A stretch of 64,000 bases of DNA from Arachnia propionica (GTDB lineage: Bacteria; Actinomycetota; Actinomycetes; Propionibacteriales; Propionibacteriaceae): assembly GCF_003859805.1 (NCBI RefSeq), contig NZ_RQZG01000004.1:157908-221907 (forward strand), read 5' to 3'. The position numbers were made by a program, and so were the translations under genes. A model generated the notes under the pieces. The model was not told the origin of the DNA. It saw only the letters and a program-made list of their open reading frames with translations, and did not search any database. Every line of letters begins with the position of its first letter. The first letter of the stretch is position 1. Shown here piece after piece: positions 45,318-54,700 of this stretch.

Positions 45318-46566
45318 CCTCCGAAGAGCTTCTTTCCGAAATTCCAAGCAGATTCTCCCACATCGGCGATGTTGTCGCCGACGCTCTTGCCGTCGCCGTC
45401 AGAGTCCCATGACATGGCCAGGCCGACTCCGAAGCCGATGGCGAGGCCGACTGCTGTTCCGCCGACGGGAAGGAGTGAGCCGATCGCGGCTCCTGCCGCA
45501 GCTGAAGCGAGTACTTGTGATCCGGTTCGTACCGCGGCGGTCTCGACGACTCGGCTCTGGCGTTCGTCGGCTGTGAGTTCGGGGTGCTGCTCGCGGAAGC
45601 GTTTGTCCATCTTCTCGTGCTCGCTGGCGTAGGTGAGTCCGACGCCGAGGACGAGAGGCCCCTCCCGGCTGCTCTGCCGACTCCCGTGACTCCGGTGTAG
45701 GTGCGTGAGGTGTGTTCTGTGCCTTTGCCGAACCATGTGACGGGGTTGTACCACTTGACGGGTCTCATGCCATGGGGTTTGGTGACAGTCGTGGGTCCCC
45801 AGCTTCCTTTGGGTGGTCCGAGGAAGGTCTCGCGCATACTTGCTGAGAAGCGACTCAGGAAACTGCCTCCTTGGTTTGGTTGAGGTTTCCATGATTTCCA
45901 GTCCCAGAAGTTGGTGCGATGGTAAGAGCTACTGTACTTGAAATCAAACTCCACGCCGAAGATGCGTACGTAGAATCGTTTGACGACGTGTTCGATGTTG
46001 AACTTGTAGCTTTCTGCTGAAGCTGCGATGGCGGCGATGATTGTGTCACCGGCCAGGCCCTGCCAGGCTGGGGCTCCTTCCTCGGGGAGGCCGTCATCCC
46101 CGACTGAGGACAGTTGGTTGGCGCAGTTGTTGATCGCTGTCTCGTATTTGTTCACGAGCTCGTTGATCTTTCGCTCGAGTTCTGTTCCCTCAAGCTCGTA
46201 CTTGGCGTGCTCGGCGGCATCCTCAGGGGGTACTTTGGCGTTGTAGGTGTCGGCTTCTGTCTTGAGGGTGTCGCGTTCTGTTTTGAGGGTGCTGATCTGG
46301 TCGGAGAACAGGGTCATGGCCGTCTTGACGCTGATGCAGCCGTTCATGGCGTGTTGGGCCGTGGTGAGGGCGGGGTCCAGGGATGAATAGAGGAGGTCGC
46401 TGTGTGGGGTGACGTAGTTGTCCCCGGCTGCGAGTCCTTTCCAGGTGCTGTGGGCGCCCTCGATGTTGGTGTGGAACTCGGCGCCGCGGGCCATCAGGCT
46501 GGAGGCGGAGTTGAAGATGGTCTCCGGGTCAGGCCAGTTCTCGAGTTCGCTGGTGTCGATCTTCAT
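45314..46566 (-). pseudogene. ESX/LXG-like substrate protein, interrupted by a one-base frameshift
   Basis: From ATG 46566 the protein starts with a helical WXG/LXG-like region (SSLMARGAEFHTNIEGAHST, coiled segments to about residue 150), then a tryptophan-rich stretch (TNFWDWKSWKPQPNQGGSF). Frame is lost near 45656-45662 after GVTGVGRAAGRG. A second frame continues PLVLGVGLTYASEHEKMDKR and ends with a glycine-zipper membrane-like segment and WNFGKKLFGG. Adding one G to the GGGAGGGG run rejoins the halves to about 417 residues. The start overlaps the upstream 119-residue gene (ATGA). A homopolymer sequencing error or phase variation could also explain it. Confidence 0.7.
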
Positions 46567-46922
46567 GCTTTCTTCCCATCTGTGATGCGTACTTCGTCGA
46601 CGTTGTTGGCCTGGCGTTCGGCGTTTTCTGTCGTGGCGGCCATCTCGGCATCGGCTCGTTGGATCGCGGCCACGGCCTGTCTGCCGCCGGCGACAGCGCT
46701 GCTGACCTGCTGTTCGGAGCCGGTCATCGCTGTGGTGAGGACGCGGTTGTAGACGGCGTTCAACGACGAGGCGAGTTTGGCGCTCTTCCCGGTGCAGGCC
46801 GAGCCCAAGGTGTCGATGTCGTTCGAGACGCTGGTGTGGGAGTTCTTCGCGTTCTGGTTCTCCTGATCCACCTTGGTGAAGATCTGGAGGCAGGTCGGGG
46901 CGTTCACCTTGTGGTAGGTCAT
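46563..46922 (-). CDS. Small helical ESX-associated protein
   Basis: A 119-residue all-helical, alanine- and asparagine-rich protein of WXG100-like size. It lacks a clear W-x-G turn; TDGKKA is the C-terminus. It lies immediately upstream of the LXG-like gene (ATGA overlap), the usual place for a small co-secreted partner that pairs with the N-terminal helices of the substrate. Function inferred from position. Confidence 0.7.
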   Translation of the reverse strand: MTYHKVNAPTCLQIFTKVDQENQNAKNSHTSVSNDIDTLGSACTGKSAKLASSLNAVYNRVLTTAMTGSEQQVSSAVAGGRQAVAAIQRADAEMAATTENAERQANNVDEVRITDGKKA

Positions 46923-46931
46923 CGAGTCTCC

Positions 46932-48176
46932 TCAGTTGTTCTCGGTGATGATCTTGGTCAGCGACAGCCAGAACGTGCCATCGCTGGGGCGGTGGATGGT
47001 GAGCAGGTCACTGGTGTTGCGTAGCGTGGGTTCGTACCACGTGGTGGCTTGGCCTCGTGTTGGGGTGTGGATCCAGTTCAAAGCGGTCCTTGAGCTGCTG
47101 TCTGTCAGGGACAGCAGGGTCCAGGGCTGGTTCGCGAACTCGGCTGCGTCACCACTGGGGGTGAAGGTGACCTGATCGCGCTCAAGCTTGTCCTGCAGTT
47201 GTTCCGGGCTCAACTCGAGTTGCACATCCAGCGGCCATGCCGGGGTGGTGTTGGTCCAGGCGAGGAGGATGCGGAACAGGTCGTTGGTCGGGCAGTAGGC
47301 CAGCAGGGTGGTGTCGTCCTGGTCCGGGTTGGGGGTGGTGAAGATGGTGGTGGAGTCGGTGATCCAGAATCGGAACTCGCGGGATCGTGGGGTGGCGGCG
47401 GTGATGGTCCAGCCGGTGCCGCTGAGGAGATGGTCGATGTACCAGTACCCGGCTGGGCTGGGGGAGCCGTCTGGTTCGAGGAGTCCGGCAGTGGTGAGCT
47501 CGTCCTTGACCGCTCCGGTGACGGGGGTGAAGATCCGCTGGGCGGCGTGGGTGAAGAAGGTGTGGGTGGCGTCGTGGCTGAGGACCAAGGGGTCGGCCTG
47601 GAGGACCAGCTCGGGTGGGCTCACCACGGTGAGGTCCTCGCGGGGGGCGCCGTCGCGGGTGGTGGCCCACTCATCGAGGGTGACCTCGGGGATGGTGGCG
47701 GTGGTCGGTGGGGTCTGCTGCTCCGCGGGTGGGAGGGCCTGGAGGGTGTCGAGGATCATCTGGTGGTGGTCGCCCGGGCTCCAGGTGACCAGGGGCAGGG
47801 TGAGGGTCAGCTCGGCGATCACACCGTCGGTGATCGTGAGGTCCTGGATGCTGAGCAGGCAGAGGATGTTGCCGTGGAGTTCCTCCGGGGTGACGGGGGA
47901 GAGCAGCCAGGTACGGCGGTGCTCGACCCCATGCAGGTGGAGGGCCTCGACCTGGATCACCAGAGTACCGGGATGGTCCGTGGTTGAGCGGAGGTTGGCC
48001 TGACTGATCGCGGCCAGCGCGTCGGGGCGTGGTTCGACCACGGATTCCCGTAACACCACGTTCGGTGTGAAGCCCAACGACGACGCGGGCGCGACGGCGA
48101 TGACACAGCCGGGTTCCCTGACCTCACGCCACCCGTCGGGGACCTCACAACAGAAGGCCGATCCCACCAGCTGCAT
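46932..48176 (-). CDS. Type VII secretion-associated protein, LpqN/EspG-like
   Basis: A 414-residue protein. The first 140 residues (DGWREVREPGCVIAVAPAS and following) resemble the LpqN/DUF1795-like fold; the C-terminal 220 residues are beta-rich with LVLQADPLVLSHD and DRTxxxTP-like segments that vaguely recall ESX chaperone-like proteins. No signal peptide. It sits between EccC and the small helical/LXG pair, so a role in substrate handling is plausible. No precise family is certain. Confidence 0.6.
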   Translation of the reverse strand: MQLVGSAFCCEVPDGWREVREPGCVIAVAPASSLGFTPNVVLRESVVEPRPDALAAISQANLRSTTDHPGTLVIQVEALHLHGVEHRRTWLLSPVTPEELHGNILCLLSIQDLTITDGVIAELTLTLPLVTWSPGDHHQMILDTLQALPPAEQQTPPTTATIPEVTLDEWATTRDGAPREDLTVVSPPELVLQADPLVLSHDATHTFFTHAAQRIFTPVTGAVKDELTTAGLLEPDGSPSPAGYWYIDHLLSGTGWTITAATPRSREFRFWITDSTTIFTTPNPDQDDTTLLAYCPTNDLFRILLAWTNTTPAWPLDVQLELSPEQLQDKLERDQVTFTPSGDAAEFANQPWTLLSLTDSSSRTALNWIHTPTRGQATTWYEPTLRNTSDLLTIHRPSDGTFWLSLTKIITENN

Positions 48177-48239
48177 GACTGTGTCCTCTCGTCGTTGCGA
48201 GGCTTCAGTAAAACATCTGCAGGGGTCACGCGGAAGTGG

Positions 48240-51200
48240 TCAGGAGGAACCAGTGAAGCGTTTCGTGTCGGCTATTTGGATGATGTGAGGTGTCTCGCCG
48301 CGTCGGATGTAGCGGCCGCGGCCGGGCTGGAGCCGTTCCGGTGTCACCCGGGGCAGGATCTGTCCCTCGGTGCGGTCCCCGGACATCAGCAACACAGCAC
48401 CTCCGGTGTCACGTACCGCCTGCAGGAACGGGCTGTACATGGCGCGGGAGGAACCGGCCACCGGACGGGCGACCACCAGATGGAGCCGCAGGTCCCGGGC
48501 CGCAGGCAGATGGGGCAGCAACGCGGCGAGTGGTTCGGTGCCACCAGCCGAGACGATGTCGTGGTCATCCACCAGCACCACGACCCGAGGGGAACGGAGC
48601 TGCTCCTCAGGGCTGCGCGACGGCCGTTGCTCCAGCTCGCTGGCGATGGAGGCGGCCAGCCCACTGGCCTGCTGGAGCGACCGGGCGTGGGCAGCCAGGT
48701 AGTCCTCCGGGATGCTGTCCGGCACGTGCCCTCGGGGATCGATGACGGCGATGGCCAGCTCCTCCGGGGTGAACCGGGCCACCAGACCCTGCGCGATGGT
48801 GCGCAAGGTGGTGGACTTCCCGCACTTCGCATCGCCCAGGACGAGCAGGTGCTGATCGGCGTCGGAGAAGTCCCACAGCGCATTGCCCATCGTGTCCTGC
48901 CGGATACCGAGGGGGACGGCGGTCGGCTCCAGGATGGGGTCGGGGAGCGAACTCGGATCGATGTGGTTGGGCAGCAGCCGGATCGGAGCCGCCGACGGAC
49001 CGGACCAGGACTCGGAGACCTGCCGGACCAGCTCGTCGAGGGCCTCGCCCTGATCGGCACCCTCGGCTCCCTCCAGCGACGGCAACGCGACCTGGGCGAG
49101 CGTCTTGTTGTCGGTGAGCACCCGGCCCGGGGTGTCGTTGGGAATGGTCGCCGCGAGTTTCCGGTCGATGTTCGAATCACTCGGATCGTTCAGCCGGAAC
49201 TCCACCCGGGTGCCGAACAGGTTCTGGTGGGCCATCCGCAGGTCACCCCAACGCCCCATCGTCAACACCAGGTGGAGGCCGTAGCTGGAGGCCTGCAGCA
49301 TCAATCGGTTGAAGGCCTCGTCCAAGGAGTCGAAGTCACTGCGGAGCAACCCGTAGCCGTCGACGAGCAGCACGATGTCCGCGCTCGTCAACTGGGGCAG
49401 CTGTCCTTGGGCATGCATGGTGCGCAGGTGGGACATCGAGTCGATGCCGTGACTCTTGAACAGCTGCTCGCGCGCCTGGACCATCACGGTCAGTTCCTCG
49501 AGGAGCCGACGGATCCGGTCCGAGTCGCCACGGGTGGCGACACCACCGACATGAGGGAACCCCTCGATCCGGCGCAGGCCGCCACCGGACAGGTCCAGAC
49601 CGTAGACGGTGACCTCACGCGGCGTGGAGGTCAGGGCCAGGGATGCCGCGATGGTGCGCAGCAGCGTCGTGCGTCCGCTCTGCGGGCTGCCGACGATGGC
49701 GACATGGCCGCCACTGCTGGTCAGGTCCAGCACCCACGGTTTCTGGCGCTGGTGGGAGGGGTCGTCCTCCAGGCCGACGATGACCCGCAACGGGTCGGTG
49801 TTCGCCTCATCCAGCACCCGCCCCAGGGTGAGCCGGGAGGACAGGGGCGGCAGCCAGACCGGCCTGACCGCGGTGTCCTCGGAGCGCAGTGCCGAGACGA
49901 CCTCGTCGACGAGGGTGCGGTTCGTGTCGGGACGGTGCAGCACCGGCACCTCGGGGTTGTGCTGGTCGGTGTCGATGCCGTTGTAGATCGGCAGTCTGTG
50001 GGCCTGTGGACCCATCTGGGTCACCTCACGACGCACGCCCGAGGGCATCGGACCCGAGACGTAGCCGGCACGGAAACGTTGGTAGACGGAGGTGTCCACC
50101 TTGAGGTAGCCGTAGCCGGGTTGTGGGGGCAGGTGGAAGGCGTCGGCGGTGCTCAGCACCACCTGCGACTCCGACTCGCTGAAGGTGCGAAGCCCCAACC
50201 GGTACGACAGATAGGTGTCGAGGCCACGTAGTTTCCCGCCCTCGATGCGCTGGCTGGACAGCAGCAGGTGAACCCCGATGGAACGTCCGATACGGCCGAT
50301 CTGCAGGAACAGGTCGATGAAGTCGGGTTCGGCCGTGAGCAGCTCACCGAACTCGTCGATGACCACGAACAGGTGCGGCATCGGAGGGAGGTCGGGTTGG
50401 CTCCGGCGCAGTTCACGGTAGTGGGTGATCGACGGTGAGGAGTCGGCATCCTTCAGTTGCTGCTGTCGCCGCACCACCTCACCCTGCAGCGAGGCCCGCG
50501 CGCGGACGGTGAGCTGTGGGTCGTCGGCGAGGTTGTCGATGAGCCCGGCCAGGTGGGGCAGGGGCTGGAACGGGGCGAAGGCCGCGCCACCCTTGTAGTC
50601 GACGAGGATCATCGACAGGTCCTCGGGGGAGTGGGCGACCGCGAGCGACAGGATCAGGGTCCGCAGCATCTCGGACTTGCCGGAGCCGGTGGCCCCGATG
50701 CAGATGCCGTGAGGTCCCATGCCCTGCTGGGCGCTCTCCTTCAGGTCCAGGTGGATCAGCCGTCCGGCGTCGTCCACCCCGAAGGCGACCCGCAGGAAAT
50801 CAGCCGGGGTGCGTGGCGTCCACAGGTCCTCCACACGGATGGGACGGGTCAGGTCCAGTCCCAGCATCTCGGAGATGTCGGCCTGGTGACCCTCCACGAT
50901 CTCCTGGTGCAGGGCGGTGAAGGTGCGCCTGGCTGCCAGGGTGCGGGCCACGGCCTCGAACACCCAGCCCGTGGTCTCCTCAGGGGTGAAGGTGATGGTG
51001 GTGGGATCGTTGCTGCGGGCCTCCTCGGTGAGGGTGGCCTCCTCCCGCAGATCGATGCGGACGTCGACGTCGTCGGGCTCGTCCAGACGGTCATCGAGGA
51101 GGTGGATCACCGTGATGCCGAGGTCGCGGGTCTGCAGGGTCTGGTCGGGGCGACGCAGGGCACCGGCGGCCTGACCGTGCTCATCGGCCACCACCACCAT

Positions 51201-52184
51201 GCGGGAAAGTTCATCGGCGCTGACCCCTCGGCGTCTGGCCGCAGTGGCCTTGGCGGAGCGGTCCACCATCTCACTGCTGAGGATCTCGCTGAGGTCGGCC
51301 AGCGTCGGGGCGACGCGCCGGGCGGGCACGGGGCCGTCGAACAGGTCCGGGTTGTGGACGTGGGGCAGCAGGTCGAAGCCGCGCCAGTCAGCGGCGTGGT
51401 CCCGCGGGAAGGCGAGCGCCAGGTCCAGGTCCTCCGGGATCTGGTGGGTCGCGAGGTTGAGGATGATGCCCCTGGCCAGGGGAACGGTGCGTTCCCGCGG
51501 CCCGATGATCGCGACGACGGCGGCGTCCTTCAACCGGAGCAGGGCCGGCATCCCCTCGATGCTGCTGTAGGTGTCGGCGACGAGTTTCGCCTCCTTCTCC
51601 AGGATGGGGTCCGCCGGTTCGATGGGGGAGCCTGCCGAGGGCAACCTGAATGTGAACCACGGGGTGCGTGCCACACCGATGCGGGCCTGGAGGTGGTCGC
51701 TGTCACCTCGTCGTCGTTCCCACAGCCGTTCCGGGTCGTGGATGAAGGTGATGAGTCCCTCCGGCGTGGGGTGGAGGGTCTCGGCGGCGAGTCGGGTGGT
51801 CTCGGCACGTTCCCTGACGTCGAGTCGCAGACGTTCCAGGTAGTCGAGGTAGCGGGTACGTTGCAGCCGCAGCTTCTTGGCCTCACGGCCCTGGCTCGAG
51901 ATGGCGAAACCGACCCCGCTGACCAGCGCGACGACGAAGACCACGCCGGCGAGCAGCATGAACAGTGGCTGGCCGTTGCGCATCACCACCATCATCGTCA
52001 CGGAGGTCAGCGCCCCGACGACGGGCAGCAGGAACTGGAAGGGGGTGGTGGCGACGTTGGAGGAGAGTGTCGGTGGCGGTGTGACCTCGATGGGGTCCGG
52101 ATCCGGCAACGGTGTGCTGGTACGGGTCGGGCGGTGCAGCCGCCTGACCGGCAGTGTCGTCTCGGGGGTTCGGGTCTCACTCAT
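48240..52184 (-). CDS. eccC: Type VII secretion ATPase EccC
   Basis: The 1314-residue motor of the ESX/type VII system, of the FtsK/SpoIIIE class. Two membrane segments lie near 48-95, followed by three ATPase domains. Domain 1 has an intact Walker A GATGSGKSE (about 498) with VIDEFGELL as Walker B. Domain 2 has a changed Walker A, GSPQSGRTT (about 831), arginine replacing lysine. Domain 3 has GDAKCGKSTT (about 1116) and LVDDHD. The start overlaps the MinD-like gene stop (ATGA). It drives export of WXG100-type substrates across the plasma membrane. Confidence 0.95.
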   Translation of the reverse strand: MSETRTPETTLPVRRLHRPTRTSTPLPDPDPIEVTPPPTLSSNVATTPFQFLLPVVGALTSVTMMVVMRNGQPLFMLLAGVVFVVALVSGVGFAISSQGREAKKLRLQRTRYLDYLERLRLDVRERAETTRLAAETLHPTPEGLITFIHDPERLWERRRGDSDHLQARIGVARTPWFTFRLPSAGSPIEPADPILEKEAKLVADTYSSIEGMPALLRLKDAAVVAIIGPRERTVPLARGIILNLATHQIPEDLDLALAFPRDHAADWRGFDLLPHVHNPDLFDGPVPARRVAPTLADLSEILSSEMVDRSAKATAARRRGVSADELSRMVVVADEHGQAAGALRRPDQTLQTRDLGITVIHLLDDRLDEPDDVDVRIDLREEATLTEEARSNDPTTITFTPEETTGWVFEAVARTLAARRTFTALHQEIVEGHQADISEMLGLDLTRPIRVEDLWTPRTPADFLRVAFGVDDAGRLIHLDLKESAQQGMGPHGICIGATGSGKSEMLRTLILSLAVAHSPEDLSMILVDYKGGAAFAPFQPLPHLAGLIDNLADDPQLTVRARASLQGEVVRRQQQLKDADSSPSITHYRELRRSQPDLPPMPHLFVVIDEFGELLTAEPDFIDLFLQIGRIGRSIGVHLLLSSQRIEGGKLRGLDTYLSYRLGLRTFSESESQVVLSTADAFHLPPQPGYGYLKVDTSVYQRFRAGYVSGPMPSGVRREVTQMGPQAHRLPIYNGIDTDQHNPEVPVLHRPDTNRTLVDEVVSALRSEDTAVRPVWLPPLSSRLTLGRVLDEANTDPLRVIVGLEDDPSHQRQKPWVLDLTSSGGHVAIVGSPQSGRTTLLRTIAASLALTSTPREVTVYGLDLSGGGLRRIEGFPHVGGVATRGDSDRIRRLLEELTVMVQAREQLFKSHGIDSMSHLRTMHAQGQLPQLTSADIVLLVDGYGLLRSDFDSLDEAFNRLMLQASSYGLHLVLTMGRWGDLRMAHQNLFGTRVEFRLNDPSDSNIDRKLAATIPNDTPGRVLTDNKTLAQVALPSLEGAEGADQGEALDELVRQVSESWSGPSAAPIRLLPNHIDPSSLPDPILEPTAVPLGIRQDTMGNALWDFSDADQHLLVLGDAKCGKSTTLRTIAQGLVARFTPEELAIAVIDPRGHVPDSIPEDYLAAHARSLQQASGLAASIASELEQRPSRSPEEQLRSPRVVVLVDDHDIVSAGGTEPLAALLPHLPAARDLRLHLVVARPVAGSSRAMYSPFLQAVRDTGGAVLLMSGDRTEGQILPRVTPERLQPGRGRYIRRGETPHIIQIADTKRFTGSS

Positions 52185-52885
52185 ACGGCTCGCTCCTTGT
52201 AGCCCCGGCTCAGGTCCTGGATCAGTCCGACCGCCAGCCGGTACAGTCCCAACGCGTCAGGCTCACGGAGTTTCGGTGGGGTCGCCTCGCCGCGGGCCAG
52301 CCGGGGATCGTGACGCAGCAGTGTCGCGGGCAGGGGCAGGTTGCCCACCAGCTGGCGGATGCTCGGCCCGACCTCTCCCTTGACATCGACGACGGCGAGC
52401 CGAACGGCCTGCTGTTTCGCCAGCTCGGCGCCGACGTCGAGGGTGGACTGGATGAGCCGTCGTACGGCCGGGGTGACCAGACACAGTGCATGGCTGTGGG
52501 AGGCGATGGCCCGCATGTGTGACAGCGGTGCCGAGCCCCAGTCGGTGAGGGTCATGTCGTGGGTGAGCTGGTGGCCACGGGTGGACTCCGTCCACGTCCT
52601 GAGCGGGTCCTCCGTGCGGTTGCCGCCCAGCCGTTTCACGGTGCCGCTCCAACGGTAGCGGGGACTGTCGGCATCGGCCCGGGTGACGAGCAGGATGCGG
52701 TCGGTGCGGTGCAGGGAGAACATGCGGGCGATCTCCGTCGTCACCGTGGTGGCACCGCAGCCGTCCGTGACGGAGACGAAGCTGATCCGGCGACGTACCG
52801 GCAGCGGTGTCCCCATCTGTTCCGCGAGCACCGTCAACTCCCGGGCGCGGCCGCTGGCGGCTGCACGGAGCCAGGCCGGACTCAT
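52181..52885 (-). CDS. MinD/ParA-like protein of the type VII locus with degenerate P-loop
   Basis: A 234-residue protein with the ParA/MinD layout (strand ISFVSV, loop, helix EIARMF, later LAVVDVKGEVG). The deviant Walker A expected as KGGxGKTT reads DGCGATTVT, without the essential lysines, so ATP hydrolysis is unlikely. MinD-like proteins of this kind (for example EspI-like) occur in ESX loci as regulators. It is overlapped at both ends by eccD and eccC (ATGA). Start ATG 52885. Confidence 0.7.
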   Translation of the reverse strand: MSPAWLRAAASGRARELTVLAEQMGTPLPVRRRISFVSVTDGCGATTVTTEIARMFSLHRTDRILLVTRADADSPRYRWSGTVKRLGGNRTEDPLRTWTESTRGHQLTHDMTLTDWGSAPLSHMRAIASHSHALCLVTPAVRRLIQSTLDVGAELAKQQAVRLAVVDVKGEVGPSIRQLVGNLPLPATLLRHDPRLARGEATPPKLREPDALGLYRLAVGLIQDLSRGYKERAV

Positions 52886-54192
52886 CGGAAGACCTCCAAC
52901 AGATCGGCGAAGATCCCGAGGGCGGCCAGGGCCAGCGGGATGACGGCGATCATCAGCAGCAGTTCGAGGATCTCCGCGGCGCGACGGAGCTTGGCCGCCA
53001 CCACGGCACTCGGCCGGGTCAGGGAGAGCGCCAGCAGGATCGCGACGACACCACCGAGCACCGCAGCCCGCTGCATCGAGGTGAGATCGGGATGGTTCAG
53101 CAGCACGGAGAGCAGCGGTGCGGCACCGGTGATGAACAGTGCCACCTTCTGGGGGGTCAGGGGCAGGATGCGGGCCCGCAGGAGGACGATGACCCCGGCG
53201 ACGGTCGCCATCACCATCGCCCACTGCTCACCGGTGCCCACCAGGATCAGCAGGGCCAGCAGCATCGGCAGGGCCACCGCGATGATCGTCCAGGTCAGCG
53301 TGGCGAATCCTTCCAGGATGGCCCGCTGCACCTGGCCACGCTGAGGGTGTTCCCCCTGGACTGACTGGTCGTCGTAGCGCGTCAGGCCCGAGAAGGACAG
53401 GGCCAGGCCGGGGAGCAGACCCAGGGTGAGCAGCCCGGCCAGCACGGTGCTCACCGCCAGGATGAGCGGGTCCCATCGCAGGAGGGAGGCCGTGACGAAG
53501 ACCGCGGCGACGACGATCCCGACAATGGCGGCGATGAGGGCGGATCGTCGTCGCATGCCCCACCCCAGCACCGCCCCGAGGAGCAGCCAGCCGATGGCAG
53601 CTGCGACGAGGATCATGGCCTGCGGGGACAGCTTCCCGGTGGCCTGGAGCAGCGGCAGCATCGCACCCAGGGTGGCCCCGGAGAACACGAGGGCGGGCAG
53701 TGGCTGATCGCGGCGGGCCAGGAACACCGCCCCACCGAGCAGCACCACGATGCCGATCAGCTGGTAGCGGCCCTCCAGCAGGTCATCGGTGATCCTGGGA
53801 GGCAGGGTCAGACCACAGATGATGAAGCTGAGGATGCCGGCTGCGACGGCGCTGACCGTTGCGGCGGCCCGGGGGGTCCAGCGGTCACGCAGGTCGTCGC
53901 GGGTCAGCGCCACGGCGTCGGTGACATCGGTCACCTCGGGGGCGTGGGGGGCCTCGTCGATGGCGGTGAGCCGCAGCATCGCCCCGTGGGCGACGTCCTG
54001 CTCCGACATCGAGGTCCCGAGGTCGAGGCGGTCGCCGGAAAGGGTGCTGAGGGCGAGTTCCTGCCCACCGGGGACGTTCTCCTGGAGCAGCTGCAGCAGC
54101 TGGGGCAGCAGCGTGCCGAGCGGCTCGTCATCGGGCAGGACCAGATCGGCCTTGTGGGTGTTGCCCAGCACGGTGACTCGTGTGTATCCCAC
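52882..54192 (-). CDS. eccD: Type VII secretion integral membrane protein EccD
   Basis: A 436-residue protein with an N-terminal YukD-like ubiquitin fold (1-80, TRVTVLGNTHKADLVLPDDE) and about eleven membrane helices, the channel-forming subunit of the ESX complex. The GTG at 54192 has AGGAG seven bases upstream and follows the previous stop by one base; the same frame extends farther but without homology. Confidence 0.9.
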   Translation of the reverse strand: MGYTRVTVLGNTHKADLVLPDDEPLGTLLPQLLQLLQENVPGGQELALSTLSGDRLDLGTSMSEQDVAHGAMLRLTAIDEAPHAPEVTDVTDAVALTRDDLRDRWTPRAAATVSAVAAGILSFIICGLTLPPRITDDLLEGRYQLIGIVVLLGGAVFLARRDQPLPALVFSGATLGAMLPLLQATGKLSPQAMILVAAAIGWLLLGAVLGWGMRRRSALIAAIVGIVVAAVFVTASLLRWDPLILAVSTVLAGLLTLGLLPGLALSFSGLTRYDDQSVQGEHPQRGQVQRAILEGFATLTWTIIAVALPMLLALLILVGTGEQWAMVMATVAGVIVLLRARILPLTPQKVALFITGAAPLLSVLLNHPDLTSMQRAAVLGGVVAILLALSLTRPSAVVAAKLRRAAEILELLLMIAVIPLALAALGIFADLLEVFR

Positions 54193-54193
54193 G

Positions 54194-54700
54194 TCACTTC
54201 TCCTCGACGACTTGGAGGGTTTCCGGGTCGATCCTGAGCCCCGAGGCGGGGTCGGTGTAGTAGCCCGTCTCGGGGTCGAAGTACCAGCCGAGGCGCACAT
54301 CGATGGTCCGACCCTGCGGGTCGGTGGCGAGCATCGTCTCGGGGTCGACGTGGAAACCGGTGCGCGAATCGATGTAGATGCCGGTTTCCGGGTTGTGGAG
54401 CAGCACGGTGTCCTCCACCTCGACCCAGCCGTCGCCGGGTTTGATGGGGTTGGAGCTCATCGCCTGCATGAAGGCGGTGATCGCCTGGGTCTGCTTCTGA
54501 CGTTGGAGCAGACCGAGGACGAATCCGGTACCGAGGCAGGCCATCCCGATCACGGCGGCGAGGATGAAGGAGCCGAGGAGTCGGTTGACGTTGCTGTTGA
54601 CCTTGTGGCGTTCCTGCAGGCGGCCGTGGATGAAGGCGGAGGTGAGACGTTCCCGGTGGGATTTCGTGGTCTCGATGAGTGTGCGGTCGTACTCGTTCAT
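54194..54700 (-). CDS. Single-pass membrane protein with PETG-type tyrosine/aspartate repeats
   Basis: A 168-residue protein: about 40 cytoplasmic basic residues, one membrane helix (about 43-66), then an extracytoplasmic part built from short repeats: NPETGIYIDSRTG, DPETMLATDPQG, DPETGYYTDPASG, DPETLQVVEEK. These recall the aromatic octamer (OCRE-like) style of repeat. Located between eccD and the FHA gene, it is probably a structural or regulatory accessory of the secretion complex. Family not known to me. Confidence 0.65.
   Translation of the reverse strand: MNEYDRTLIETTKSHRERLTSAFIHGRLQERHKVNSNVNRLLGSFILAAVIGMACLGTGFVLGLLQRQKQTQAITAFMQAMSSNPIKPGDGWVEVEDTVLLHNPETGIYIDSRTGFHVDPETMLATDPQGRTIDVRLGWYFDPETGYYTDPASGLRIDPETLQVVEEK

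Noticed and set aside
44695..45655. Continuation of the ESX-substrate frame past the G run
   Set aside because: After the frameshift this frame is serine/arginine-rich nonsense antisense to other frames; the real protein continues in the neighbouring frame to 45314.
48195..50231. Long plus-strand frame opposite eccC
   Set aside because: Shadow of EccC codon usage; no recognisable domain.
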